From Planctomycetota bacterium (GTDB lineage: Bacteria > Planctomycetota > Planctomycetia > Isosphaerales > Isosphaeraceae), in contig JAJYWB010000073.1 of assembly GCA_021791715.1 (NCBI GenBank), positions 1 to 33,334 of the forward strand: DNA of 33,334 nt, written 5' to 3'. The position numbers were made by a program, and so were the translations under genes. Shown here one piece after another: positions 8,201-15,679 of the stretch; the first letter of the stretch is position 1; each line of letters begins with the position of its first letter. The notes under the pieces are model-generated. The model did no database searches. It was not told where the DNA came from and saw nothing but the letters and a program-made list of their open reading frames with translations.

Positions 8201-8798
8201 GATAATCTCCCGAGAGAGCATAAGCGGAATGTCGCCGTGAACCGTCTTCGACAAGACGGGACGTTCACAATCTTTTCGGTCGATCGATCGATTCGGCTTG
8301 AGTCGATTCACTCCCGGACGGATCGTCGGCGACATTCGATCAAAAACAATCCTTGGTGAAATCTGGAACAAAAGGTTTGTAATCGTCGGACTGAATTGAT
8401 TAAATAGTTATAATTAACAAGCGAAAATTGAAGCCTGAACGCTCCCCCCTCGATAACACCCAAAATTATCCCGTATAGACGAATCGATATTCCGCCGTCG
8501 CCCGATAAGAAGTCGGCTGCGTTCTCGTCTTTTATGCGAAGGCTTAAATCGCGGCGAGAATACGTCTTCCGAGCGTCGAGTGAACGATCGCGCCGGCAAT
8601 ATCCAATTCCATAAATATAATATTAATTAGCATTTATTTAAATTTAATGATTTAATAACAGTCGACTGATATATCAACTTTAATGAGCATCCTTATTGCT
8701 AACCAGACGGATCGTTTTGAAAAACAAGGGACGATCGCTTTCAATCGTCCCTCGCGTCGAGTTATGGAATCGGTTCGATTTTCGACGATTCGAATCGT
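8201..8798. other. Intergenic region with AT-rich core
   Basis: No gene seen. 8605-8690 is markedly AT-rich (runs such as ATATAATATTAATTAG), unlike the flanks, and TTGTTAATTATAAC-like strings on the minus strand around 8405-8425 could hold the promoter of the leftward methyltransferase, though no hexamer pair with good spacing was found. The right part contains the sulfotransferase terminator at 8727-8752. Confidence 0.4.
8720..8752 (-). terminator. Intrinsic terminator after sulfotransferase
   Basis: On the minus strand AGGGACGAT (8752-8744) pairs perfectly with ATCGTCCCT (8735-8727) over 9 bp with an 8-base loop, followed by TTGTTTTTC. It lies ~47 bases past the stop codon of the leftward gene that ends at 8799. 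A classical stem plus T-run, so the leftward sulfotransferase transcript should stop here. Confidence 0.75.
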
Positions 8799-9434
8799 TT
8801 ACGCGGCGTGAATTTGCGCCGAGTCTTCGGTCGCGTAACCGTAGCGTTTTGAAATATTGATCAAATCGTTTTTGATCCGACCCTTGGGAAGGTCGCGCCA
8901 GCTGAGCGCTTTCGCCGAGTATCGCGTGTTGACATTTTTGGGAACGCGATCGAGCGCGGCGACAATCCGACGATCGTCGACATCGACTCCAATGCGATCG
9001 ACGATCGAGCGGAGGAGCTGGAAGTCGAGATCCTCGATCCGGTAGCGGAAATAATTCCGCGCGGCCTCGCATCGTTCGTTCCATTCCACGTAGTAACGCA
9101 TCGAATCCTCGAGCACGTTCCCGGTCATGTGGAAATGACGGGCGATGAACTCGCCCGCGGGTCCGTGAAATTGAGGATTGTCGAAAAGTTTAAACGAGAC
9201 GAGCGAACCGATCACCTTGAGAGGGTCGCGCGTTTGATGAAGAACGAGCCCGTCGAATTGCGGAATGAAGGGAACCGCCTGCGCCGACGAATCTCCCAGG
9301 ATATCGATGTCTGTGTAACATTTCTCGGGAGCGTAAACCCATTCATGGCCGCAAGGAACGCCGAGATGCGTCAGCACTTGCGCGATGTAGGCCGTTCCGC
9401 ACCGTCCGGTTCCCGCAACGATAAACTTCAACAT
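8799..9434 (-). CDS. Sulfotransferase family protein (PAPS-dependent, putative)
   Basis: A 211-residue protein. Start at ATG 9434, eight bases after GGGAG; the TTG 15 bases upstream overlaps the ribosome site. The N-terminal loop FIVAGTGRCGTAYIAQVL (G8-T-G-R-C-G-T-A) is the 5'-phosphosulfate-binding loop of sulfotransferases, and VLHQTRDPLKVIGSL supplies the Arg and following strand/helix for the 3'-phosphate. W-R-D-L-P-K-G near the C-terminus resembles the conserved end of the fold. The protein is short for the family but appears complete. It probably moves sulfate from PAPS to a sugar hydroxyl, matching the sulfated polysaccharides proposed for planctomycetes. It is the second gene of a leftward pair with the coiled-coil gene (34-base gap). 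Confidence 0.85.
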   Translation of the reverse strand: MLKFIVAGTGRCGTAYIAQVLTHLGVPCGHEWVYAPEKCYTDIDILGDSSAQAVPFIPQFDGLVLHQTRDPLKVIGSLVSFKLFDNPQFHGPAGEFIARHFHMTGNVLEDSMRYYVEWNERCEAARNYFRYRIEDLDFQLLRSIVDRIGVDVDDRRIVAALDRVPKNVNTRYSAKALSWRDLPKGRIKNDLINISKRYGYATEDSAQIHAA

Positions 9435-9468
9435 AAAATATGCTCCCAATATTTAGAATTATCTTGAT

Positions 9469-9786
9469 TCAAGCTTGTCGGCGTAGCGCGCGGGGAAACC
9501 GCGCCACAAATCCGCTCCACGCATCGCCGATCGGCCGGGAGGATATCGCCGCGACGCGTTCCAATTCGGCCTTGGCCTCGTCCAACGCTCGTTCGAGATC
9601 GTCACGCCGGCTTAAAAGCGCGTGACATTGATTCGAAAGCACGTCTCGCTCGAGAATCAAGGCGTTTCGCTCGGTCAGAAGCGCGTCGTATTTCGCTTTG
9701 CAATCGATATCCGAGATCGAGTTGTCGAAATGTTCGCCGGCTCGATTCGACGTCTCGTTTCCTTGCATCGGTCCGTCGCCTTCCAT
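9469..9786 (-). CDS. Small coiled-coil protein of the glycan cluster
   Basis: A 105-residue protein of unknown function. Residues ~28-80 form a continuous heptad-patterned coiled coil rich in Leu, Arg, Asp and Glu (ALLTERNALILERDVLSNQ continuing to ALDEAKAELERV). It ends ISSRPIGDAWSGFVARFPRA, which resembles the SRSWKLV-type tails of glycosyl- and methyltransferases such as the methyltransferase at 5850-6995. It therefore looks like a stand-alone version of that tail, perhaps a scaffold for the neighbouring sulfotransferase, with which it is probably cotranscribed. The start is uncertain: ATG 9786 or ATG 9768, neither with a clear ribosome site. Could also be a remnant of a longer enzyme. Confidence 0.6.
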   Translation of the reverse strand: MEGDGPMQGNETSNRAGEHFDNSISDIDCKAKYDALLTERNALILERDVLSNQCHALLSRRDDLERALDEAKAELERVAAISSRPIGDAWSGFVARFPRALRRQA

Positions 9787-10302
9787 GATTTGTTCGGCTG
9801 GTTTCGCTCGAAGCGTCGCGAGCCGAGACGGCTGGATCGTCGTTTTTGAAGCGACTTCCGCGATCGGCTTTCGACCGGTCTGTCCTCGACCTAACTGAAA
9901 AACGCGATCACAAGCCTTTCAAGACCAACATCTTTCTCATCCGAGTTGAGGCGGTGAATCTACACCGTGAAGGCCTTCGAGAATAGGTGGATTTCATCCG
10001 AAATACTCCCATTCGTTCGATTCCTCCAAATCGAACTCCGAGCGATCGATCGACATGATGCGATCTTCTCAGAAGAGACAAACCCGACGATCGACATTCA
10101 CGCATGAATCGACCGCTCGTCGTCGCTCGGCTCGCGATCGTCGTGAATTTCTCTTTATTCGATTAATATCACCCGGTCGCACGGCTTTTGACGCCTTGAA
10201 GCTCGAGGAATTCGCTTCGCCACGCGTCGACGATTCGGGTACGATCGAAGGTGTTGAAACCGCGGATGAACGCGGATTGGAACTCCTCGACGAGGACCGA
10301 CG
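9787..10302. other. Divergent intergenic region before DUF362 gene
   Basis: No convincing gene. A rightward frame ends in an ATGA overlap with the next gene (10303-10306), but its first half lacks coding character and no homology is recognised. A GAGGA ribosome site for the DUF362 gene lies at about 10291-10296. TACGAT at ~10239 could be a -10 element, but no matching -35 is evident. Confidence 0.4.
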
Positions 10303-11490
10303 ATGAACCAGCGATATCCGTGCGGCGGCTTGCGCCGTCGCGACTTTCTGGCCGCTGTCGCGGCGCTGCCCGCGACGGCGTCGATTGTCTCGGCTTCCGA
10401 ACCGAAGGCCGCGGCCGACCCTAAAACGCTCGACCTCGCCGGTAAGTTGGGCGTGCCGGGGCCTTGGCCGGGACGCGTCGTCGAGGTCAAAAACCCGGCG
10501 ATGATCCACGACGGCGTGAAGAATCGCGAAGCCGTTAAGGCGACCCTCTCGCGCGGCCTCAAGGAACTGACCGGCGCCGACGAGGCCGTCGACGCGTGGC
10601 GCGCTTTCTTCGAGCCGGGCGACGTCGTCGGAATCAAAATGAACCCCGTCGGCAACCCGCTCGCCAACAGTTCGAGCGAACTGATGCTCGAGGTGATCGA
10701 GGGACTCAAATCGGCGGGAGTGAAACTCAAAGATATCATCGTTTTCGAGCGCTACCGCGAAGAGTTCGTCGGCGCCAAAATGCACGAGGCCGTTCCCGAC
10801 GGGGTTCGCTGGGAAGGCCTCACCGGCGATCCCGATCCCACTCAACTCGGCATCAAAGGATACGATCCTGATGAATATGTGACGATGGATATCGTTCATC
10901 ACGGATTCGACCCCAAGGACGATCGGACGCGTCGGAGCCATCTCGGTTTGTTGGTGACGCGACGCGTGAACAAGATCGTCTGTTTACCCGTGCTCAAGGA
11001 TCACGGATCGGCGGGGGTGACCGGGGCTCTTAAAAACATGAGCCACGGGTTCGTAAACAACGTGGCGCGGTCGCACAGCACGCCCGATACGAACGTTTGC
11101 AATCAGTTCATTCCGCAGGTCGTCAGCCATCCGATCATTCGCAAGAAGTGCGTTCTGCAAATCCTCGACGGGATCAAAGGCGTTTATCAGGGGGGACCGT
11201 TCGGCGCCAAACCCGAATGGACGTGGGAATACAACGCGCTTTTGGTCGCGACCGATCCCGTCGCGCTCGATCATGTCGAATGGCGAATCGTCGACGCCAA
11301 ACGCAAGGAGATGGGCCTCGCCCCCGTGGGGTCGGTCGGCAGGCTCGGCGCCGATTCCGATCGCGAGGGGTTCGATATCCGTCAACCCCAGCACATCGCG
11401 CTCGCCGGAAACCTCGGCCTGGGGATCTTCGATTTCAAATCCCCCCTCGGCAGAAAACATTCGATCGATCATCGCATTATTACAGCCTGA
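10303..11490 (+). CDS. Tat-exported DUF362 domain protein
   Basis: A 395-residue protein starting at ATG 10303 after GAGGA. The N-terminus has a twin-arginine signal (L-R11-R12-R13-D-F-L-A-A then an Ala-rich helix to ~residue 30), so a folded protein is expected outside the cytoplasm. The body follows the DUF362 pattern: GDVVGIKMNPVGNPLAN, KLKDIIVFERY, VNKIVCLPVLKDHGSAGVTG, ALKNMSHG and a C-terminal NALLVATDPVALDHVEW. DUF362 proteins are often linked to iron-sulfur or redox functions, but no ferredoxin-type Cys cluster is present here, so it is the stand-alone type common in planctomycetes. It appears monocistronic; a hairpin overlaps its stop codon and a repeat array follows. Reaction unknown. 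Confidence 0.9.
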   Translation: MNQRYPCGGLRRRDFLAAVAALPATASIVSASEPKAAADPKTLDLAGKLGVPGPWPGRVVEVKNPAMIHDGVKNREAVKATLSRGLKELTGADEAVDAWRAFFEPGDVVGIKMNPVGNPLANSSSELMLEVIEGLKSAGVKLKDIIVFERYREEFVGAKMHEAVPDGVRWEGLTGDPDPTQLGIKGYDPDEYVTMDIVHHGFDPKDDRTRRSHLGLLVTRRVNKIVCLPVLKDHGSAGVTGALKNMSHGFVNNVARSHSTPDTNVCNQFIPQVVSHPIIRKKCVLQILDGIKGVYQGGPFGAKPEWTWEYNALLVATDPVALDHVEWRIVDAKRKEMGLAPVGSVGRLGADSDREGFDIRQPQHIALAGNLGLGIFDFKSPLGRKHSIDHRIITA

Positions 11491-11519
11491 TTCGATTGTC
11501 GTTTTCGAATCATAATGCG
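11473..11519 (+). terminator. Hairpin straddling the DUF362 stop codon
   Basis: TGATTCG (11488-11494, beginning with the TGA stop) pairs with CGAATCA (11506-11512) around an 11-base loop, and the outer CGCATTAT (11473-11480) can pair with ATAATGCG (11512-11519), leaving an 8-base bulge. No T-run follows. It may help end transcription or protect the 3' end; its overlap with the last codons is unusual. Confidence 0.4.
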
Positions 11520-11621
11520 ATTGTGTATCGATTTGAAATCCGAGGCCCTCGTTACCCACTTTGAGCTCATCCGGAAAGTACGGACGCTTATACGGCGGGA
11601 TCCGAGGGCGAACCCGAAATC

Positions 11622-12016
11622 GGGAGGGCGAACCTCCTGGTGAGCCGATTTATGCCGCAATTGGGAGGGCGAAGCTCCTGGTGAGCCGATTTATGCCGCA
11701 ATTGGGAGGGCGAAGCTCCTGGTGAGCCGATTTATGCCGCAATTGGAAGGGCGAAGCTCCTGGTGAGCCGATTTATGCCGCAATTGGGAGGGCGAAGCTC
11801 CTGGTGAGCCGATTTATGCCGCAATTGGGAGGGCGAAGCTCCCGGTGAGCCGATTTATGCCGCAATTGGGAGGGCGAAGCTCCTGGTGAGCCGATTTATG
11901 CCGCAATTGGAAGGGCGAAGCTCCCGGTGAGCCGATTTATGCCGCAATTGGGAGGGCGAAGCTCCTGGTGAGCCGATTTATGCCGCAATTGGGAGGGCGA
12001 ACCTCCTGGTGAGCCG
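11622..12016 (+). repeat. 41-bp tandem repeat array, ten copies
   Basis: Copies start at 11622, 11663, 11704, 11745, 11786, 11827, 11868, 11909, 11950 and 11991; nine are full length and the last is cut after GGTGAGCCG. Each unit is the core GGGAGGGCGAAGCTCC plus TGGTGAGCC, then GATTTATGCCGCAATT. The first and last copies read GAACCTCC as in the dispersed repeat at the window ends, while all eight inner copies read GAAGCTCC. Copies 4 and 8 have GGAAGGG, and copies 6 and 8 have CTCCCGG. There are no spacers, so this is not a CRISPR array. As 41 is not a multiple of three, open frames across it are accidental. Confidence 0.95.
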
Positions 12017-12076
12017 CATTATGATATTTCCGGATATTGACCGAAAAAAAGGCCTGTTCCCCGGTGTCTACGAAAA

Positions 12077-12104
12077 GAGGCTCACCGGGAGGTTCGCCCC
12101 CCCG
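12077..12104 (-). repeat. Inverted copy of the repeat core beside the 41-bp array
   Basis: AGAGGCTCACCGGGAGG followed by TTCGCCCCCCC is the opposite orientation of the array core. With the last array copy (11991-12016) it can form ~20-bp arms around a ~60-base loop, the same arrangement seen in the 175-bp units at the window ends. It is probably the boundary of the repeat locus. Confidence 0.75.
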
Positions 12105-12153
12105 ATTAGAAAAAACCGACATCTAGATCTTTAACATAGAGTGATTTTATTGG

Positions 12154-12210
12154 TGAATCGGCGCCGAAACCGTTAAAATCGATCCGAAAGGGCCTCGAGA
12201 GCTTTTCGGA
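12154..12210 (+). repeat. Companion dispersed element, copy 1
   Basis: This 57-bp segment matches 32830-32887 in inverted orientation. TGAATCGGCGCCGAAACCGT(T) at 12154-12174 is identical to the other copy over 21 bases, and AGAGCTTTTCGGA at 12198-12210 matches with one base difference. By hand alignment the whole agrees at about 49 of 58 positions. In both loci it lies 50-70 bases outside a repeat core in the same relative order and orientation, and is preceded by a TGATTT(T)ATT string. It lies 93 bases downstream of the DUF1559 gene's stop codon. Confidence 0.75.
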
Positions 12211-12302
12211 TATTCTCGGATTTTCACGGTATCGAACGCCGCGGTGGAAGTTTTTGGAAAATCGAATCGATCTTGGACGCGATTGCTCGCGCGATCGATC
12301 GG

Positions 12303-13232
12303 TTAGAACGTGTCGGTCGCCGAAAGCACCTCGCCGCCGTTGCGGGTGGCGAGAGCCTGGAAAATATGGAAGCCGATCTGATGCTTAATCATATGTACGC
12401 TTCCGTCGACCAGAAGGAACTGCGCCCCGGTGATATGACGGCTCCAGTATTGATCGGCGTGCGCCGGGATCGAGTTCGGTCCCATCAATTCGCCGGTGTG
12501 CGAGACGACGAGCGCCGACGAACCCTCGGGGCTGAGCCCCTGTTCGCCTTTAAGCGCGACGAGCGGGACCGCGGCGTTGGTGATCGCCCCCGTCCAGGTG
12601 GCTCGCGAGCAATTCGTGCTCCGTTCGCCGACGAGGAACGTCTGGCTCGTGCCGTCGATCACGTCGCGGATCGAGATCGATTTGTTGCGAAAGAAAATCC
12701 CGTTCTGAAAGTCGCGACCGGGAATCGCCGACGGATCGCCCGACCCCGTCGACCCCACGTAATTCGAACCCGCCGCGTTGCAAATCGCCGCGCCGAGAGC
12801 CGTGTTCGTCGTCGTTTGATCCACAACGGTGAAAACATCTTCAAACATATCGTCCGACGGGCAGATGAACGTCTTGATCGACGTGTGCCGGCTCGTCATG
12901 TTCGCCGGCCATTCGATATGTAAGCTGAAGTTGATCGAGTTGTAAAGCGGCGCCTGATCCATCTGAGAAAGCGTCTGCGCAGCCCAACCCCAGCCGGGCC
13001 CCGAGTTCGTTCCGTTCGCCGCGGGAATCGACACGAATCCGGGAGGAAACGCCCCCACCGCGGCGTGATAATTGTGCAGCGCCACGCCGATCTGTCGCAA
13101 ATTGTTGGCGCACTGCGCGCGCCGAGCCGCCTCGCGCGCCTGCTGTACCGCCGGCAAAAGCAACGCGATCAAAATCACGATGATCGCGATCACGACCAAC
13201 AACTCAATCAAAGTGAATCCACGTTTCTTCAT
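12303..13232 (-). CDS. DUF1559 protein with prepilin-type N-terminus
   Basis: A 309-residue protein. The start at ATG 13232 gives the classic type IV pilin/pseudopilin signal: MKKR, then GFTLIELLVVIAIIVILIAL, with cleavage expected after the Gly by prepilin peptidase. The following helix reads LLPAVQQAREAARRAQCANN and leads into NLRQIGVALHNYH and GAFPPG, the hallmark of DUF1559 (SBP_bac_10-like) proteins, which occur in dozens to hundreds of copies in planctomycetes. The C-terminus has the usual FLLVDGSVHMIKHQI segment (H-x9-DG type). Probably a membrane-anchored pseudopilin displayed in the periplasm, with unknown partner. Transcribed alone, leftward, ending next to the repeat locus. Confidence 0.95.
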   Translation of the reverse strand: MKKRGFTLIELLVVIAIIVILIALLLPAVQQAREAARRAQCANNLRQIGVALHNYHAAVGAFPPGFVSIPAANGTNSGPGWGWAAQTLSQMDQAPLYNSINFSLHIEWPANMTSRHTSIKTFICPSDDMFEDVFTVVDQTTTNTALGAAICNAAGSNYVGSTGSGDPSAIPGRDFQNGIFFRNKSISIRDVIDGTSQTFLVGERSTNCSRATWTGAITNAAVPLVALKGEQGLSPEGSSALVVSHTGELMGPNSIPAHADQYWSRHITGAQFLLVDGSVHMIKHQIGFHIFQALATRNGGEVLSATDTF

Positions 13233-13374
13233 GATAATACGAGCCCCTCGAGAACGATCGGCGAACTCGAACCGAACGGCGCGGCGCGCCTTCGATCGAG
13301 CGGCGATCGACGCGTAATGATTTCGAAAACCCCAATTGTGTAACGATTATTCGCGCAATCGAGGCGCGATCGCC

Positions 13375-13929
13375 TTATGCGAGCGATCGAACGGCGCGCG
13401 AATCGAAGAGCGGTCGGTTCGACGGGGTTTTCGGCGGCTTTTCGAGGGGAGACGAGGCGTGTCGAGGGTCGGCGAGCACGTCCGAGACGACGAGCGATCG
13501 CGGCCGATCGTCGGAACTGAAAATCATGCGAACGGGCATCTCGGCGGGTTCAAACAATCGCGTCGATCCGCCGACCGCGGGAGAAAACGGCGCGCCCCGG
13601 CCGCATGGAAGCGAACTCATGCAAGCCGAATCAAAATTCGTACGCGATTCGATCGGTTCGGCGATCGTCGAGGCCGTTACGCCGAATCGATCCGCCGATT
13701 TCTCATTCAATCGATTCGACCCGGAATCGACGCTTTCAATTCGAGCGTGCCGGGCGATCTTCGCCGAGTGCGCGTGGCCGCAGCAGCATACCGTGCCGCA
13801 ATTCATCCCGCACGCGCAGCGGTGCGGGTCGCTCGCGCCGATCTCGGCGGCGAAACCGCGAGCCGCGAACCCCTGGGTGATACCCAGGAAAACGGCGAGG
13901 ATCGCGAGATCGCGGAGCGTGCGACGCAT
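13375..13929 (-). CDS. Exported cysteine-rich protein of unknown function
   Basis: A 184-residue predicted secreted protein. ATG 13929 is chosen because it begins a signal sequence (MRRTLRDLAILAVFLGITQG up to Ala28); the ORF extends further upstream without signal character. Just after the signal lies a compact cluster: H36, C38, C40, C44, C48, C49, C50, H52, H54 (CACGMNCGTVCCCGHAH), suggesting metal binding or a disulfide knot. The rest is low-complexity Ser/Arg/Pro-rich, with one conserved-looking patch, CMSSLPCGRGAPFSPAV, holding two more cysteines. Not assigned to a family. It is divergent from the next exported Cys protein, so the 366-base gap may hold both promoters. Confidence 0.65.
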   Translation of the reverse strand: MRRTLRDLAILAVFLGITQGFAARGFAAEIGASDPHRCACGMNCGTVCCCGHAHSAKIARHARIESVDSGSNRLNEKSADRFGVTASTIAEPIESRTNFDSACMSSLPCGRGAPFSPAVGGSTRLFEPAEMPVRMIFSSDDRPRSLVVSDVLADPRHASSPLEKPPKTPSNRPLFDSRAVRSLA

Positions 13930-14295
13930 GGCGGGCTCAAAAGAATCGGACGTCTCATCAAATAATACGAACGAGATTGATTCGTTAAAAGCGGCCGAAT
14001 CGAATCGCTCGATCAAATCGATTTGCGATCATCATCGACGCGGCGCGAGACGGAGTCAAGAGGGGTGAAGAGAATGACGTTCGTGTCGAGTTGCGCGGTT
14101 TTTCGCAAGCCGGGGGGGGAATTATCCGATGAATGGTGGTAATGGCGGAAGCGCCGATCACGGCCGACCGTCCAAGTCGGTCGCGCCGGTCGTCGATTGC
14201 GGGATGCAAACGACTTGCGCCTGGTACGGGACGGAACGCTCTCCGCATCGATTTGGAAGCGTTCAAGTCCCCGTTGCGAGGAAAAGGAGTTTCCG
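13930..14295. other. Divergent promoter region between two exported Cys-rich genes
   Basis: No gene supported; several frames run through it but none has a ribosome site or sensible composition. A strong ribosome site (AAGGAG, 14284-14289) belongs to the rightward gene. I could not define -35/-10 pairs. An eight-G run lies near 14112. Confidence 0.4.
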
Positions 14296-15138
14296 ATGCG
14301 AATTGGTCAAGCGCTGTGCGCGTCCGTCGTCGGCCTGGGACTTGTCGCCGCGTCGACGACGCGAGCGAACGACATCGACCCGAATTGCCCCAAATGCCAA
14401 AAGGGAAAGCCGACGGGTTTGTTCCATCATCATCCTCACAAACACATTAAACAAGCCGCTCCTATTCATGTTTGTTCAAAATGCATGAAGAAGCTTGAGA
14501 GCGGCGAGGTTTCGATGCCTCCCGGCGCCGTGGCTTACGAGGGAGCGCCCGTGGGCGAGGTGTGCGAGAGCTGCAAGGCCGCGATGGAAAGCTCGAACAT
14601 GCCCCTCGTGCTCGACCCCAAATTCTCTCCGGGTGTGCCCGCCGAGGCTTACGCCGGCCTGAATCATCACGCGATCAAGCAGGACGAAGAGATCGCGGGA
14701 CACGCGGTGGTGGGTGAAGAGCCCGCGGGACACGCGATGGTGGGAGAGGCTTTGCCGCTTTCCGAGCCGACGCCCGTCGGCGTGATGCGAACGCATTATG
14801 ATCCAAGCATGGAAGAAGCGTCTCCATACGCCGCCGGGAACGAAATGGGGAAAGTCGATCACGCGGCCAAACCGGGGCGAGCCGTCGTCGATAAGACCGC
14901 CAAATCGTCGTCCAAACCGAATCCCAATCAGGAAGACGGCATGATCAAGTCGCGTCCTTCCAAAATGGAAGGCGTTCGCGAGTTGGCGAGCTCGTGGGTT
15001 CGCGTGTTGCCGGGCGTCAGTTTCATCCGCGGACGCAGGCAAGACCCGGCGCGGGTCGCGCATGCTCGCGAAACCTTCAAAAACACCGAAGATAAGGTCG
15101 ATTCGATTCCCGCTTCAATGATCAAAAATGAGAAATGA
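14296..15138 (+). CDS. Exported protein with three spaced CxxC pairs and a His-rich segment
   Basis: A 280-residue predicted secreted protein, started at ATG 14296 six bases after AAGGAG. The signal peptide runs MRIGQALCASVVGLGLVAAS with cleavage likely near Ala24. Three CxxC pairs occur at near-equal spacing: C31-P-K-C34, C60-S-K-C63 and C90-E-S-C93, with HHHPHKH at residues 44-50 between the first two, so zinc or other metal binding is plausible. A short internal duplication (AGHAVVGEEP / AGHAMVGEAL) follows near residues 135-150. The C-terminal third is Lys/Ser-rich with RELASSWVRVLPGVSFIRG. No family recognised. It leads the rightward set of three exported proteins up to 17594. Confidence 0.75.
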   Translation: MRIGQALCASVVGLGLVAASTTRANDIDPNCPKCQKGKPTGLFHHHPHKHIKQAAPIHVCSKCMKKLESGEVSMPPGAVAYEGAPVGEVCESCKAAMESSNMPLVLDPKFSPGVPAEAYAGLNHHAIKQDEEIAGHAVVGEEPAGHAMVGEALPLSEPTPVGVMRTHYDPSMEEASPYAAGNEMGKVDHAAKPGRAVVDKTAKSSSKPNPNQEDGMIKSRPSKMEGVRELASSWVRVLPGVSFIRGRRQDPARVAHARETFKNTEDKVDSIPASMIKNEK

Positions 15139-15679
15139 ACGAATGTTTGGGATCGAATCATCGCGGTAAACATCGATGAAGATGAACGAATGATCGAGGA
15201 CGATCGGCGAATCAAGAGGCCGGTCTCCGTCTCGCGGAGCGGCGAGGCGGGGGCCGGCCTTGGCCGATTGATCGATTCATTAGATCGGCGGTTTGACCGG
15301 TCGTCGATTTAACGGATTCGAGATTTGAAGAATCCACCTTTCGGCCGATCGGCGATTCTTCGGTTCGATCGATTCGACGAATCGACGCGGATTCGTTGCA
15401 GTCGAAGCGTCGAACGGTCGATGTAATGACGAGAAGTCGAAATGCAACCGAGGGATCGATCGTCGATCGTGCGATCGAGTCGATTCCGCGAACGTTTCGC
15501 TCCGACCTTCGACGAGCTTGCATAACTTAGGAAAACGGGTCGCGCGGCGCCGGATCGAATCGTTTCGGAAGGCGTCGGCCTAGCTCGGCCCCGCGTCCGA
15601 AGCCGATCACGCGTTTCGCGCGAGCGCCGGACACTCCAGGATGGATTTCACCGATCTGACGATTATCAAGGGAGTGACC
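15139..15679. other. Intergenic region with GC-rich hairpin
   Basis: No gene seen. AGGCCGG (15217-15223) can pair with CCGGCCT (15254-15260), enclosing a second stem CTCCG/CGGAG (15226-15239). It could end transcription of the preceding gene, though no T-run follows. AAGGGAG at 15668-15674 is the ribosome site of the next gene. Confidence 0.35.

Noticed and set aside
10055..10306. Rightward frame overlapping the DUF362 start by ATGA
   Set aside because: The overlap resembles translational coupling, but the N-terminal half has no coding character, there is no ribosome site, and the DUF362 gene has its own GAGGA.
10069..10941. 290-codon antisense frame over the DUF362 gene
   Set aside because: No ribosome site or family; the sense frame is a complete Tat-exported DUF362 protein.
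11622..12016. CRISPR-like array
   Set aside because: The units are contiguous 41-bp repeats with no unique spacers and no cas genes nearby; it is a simple tandem array.
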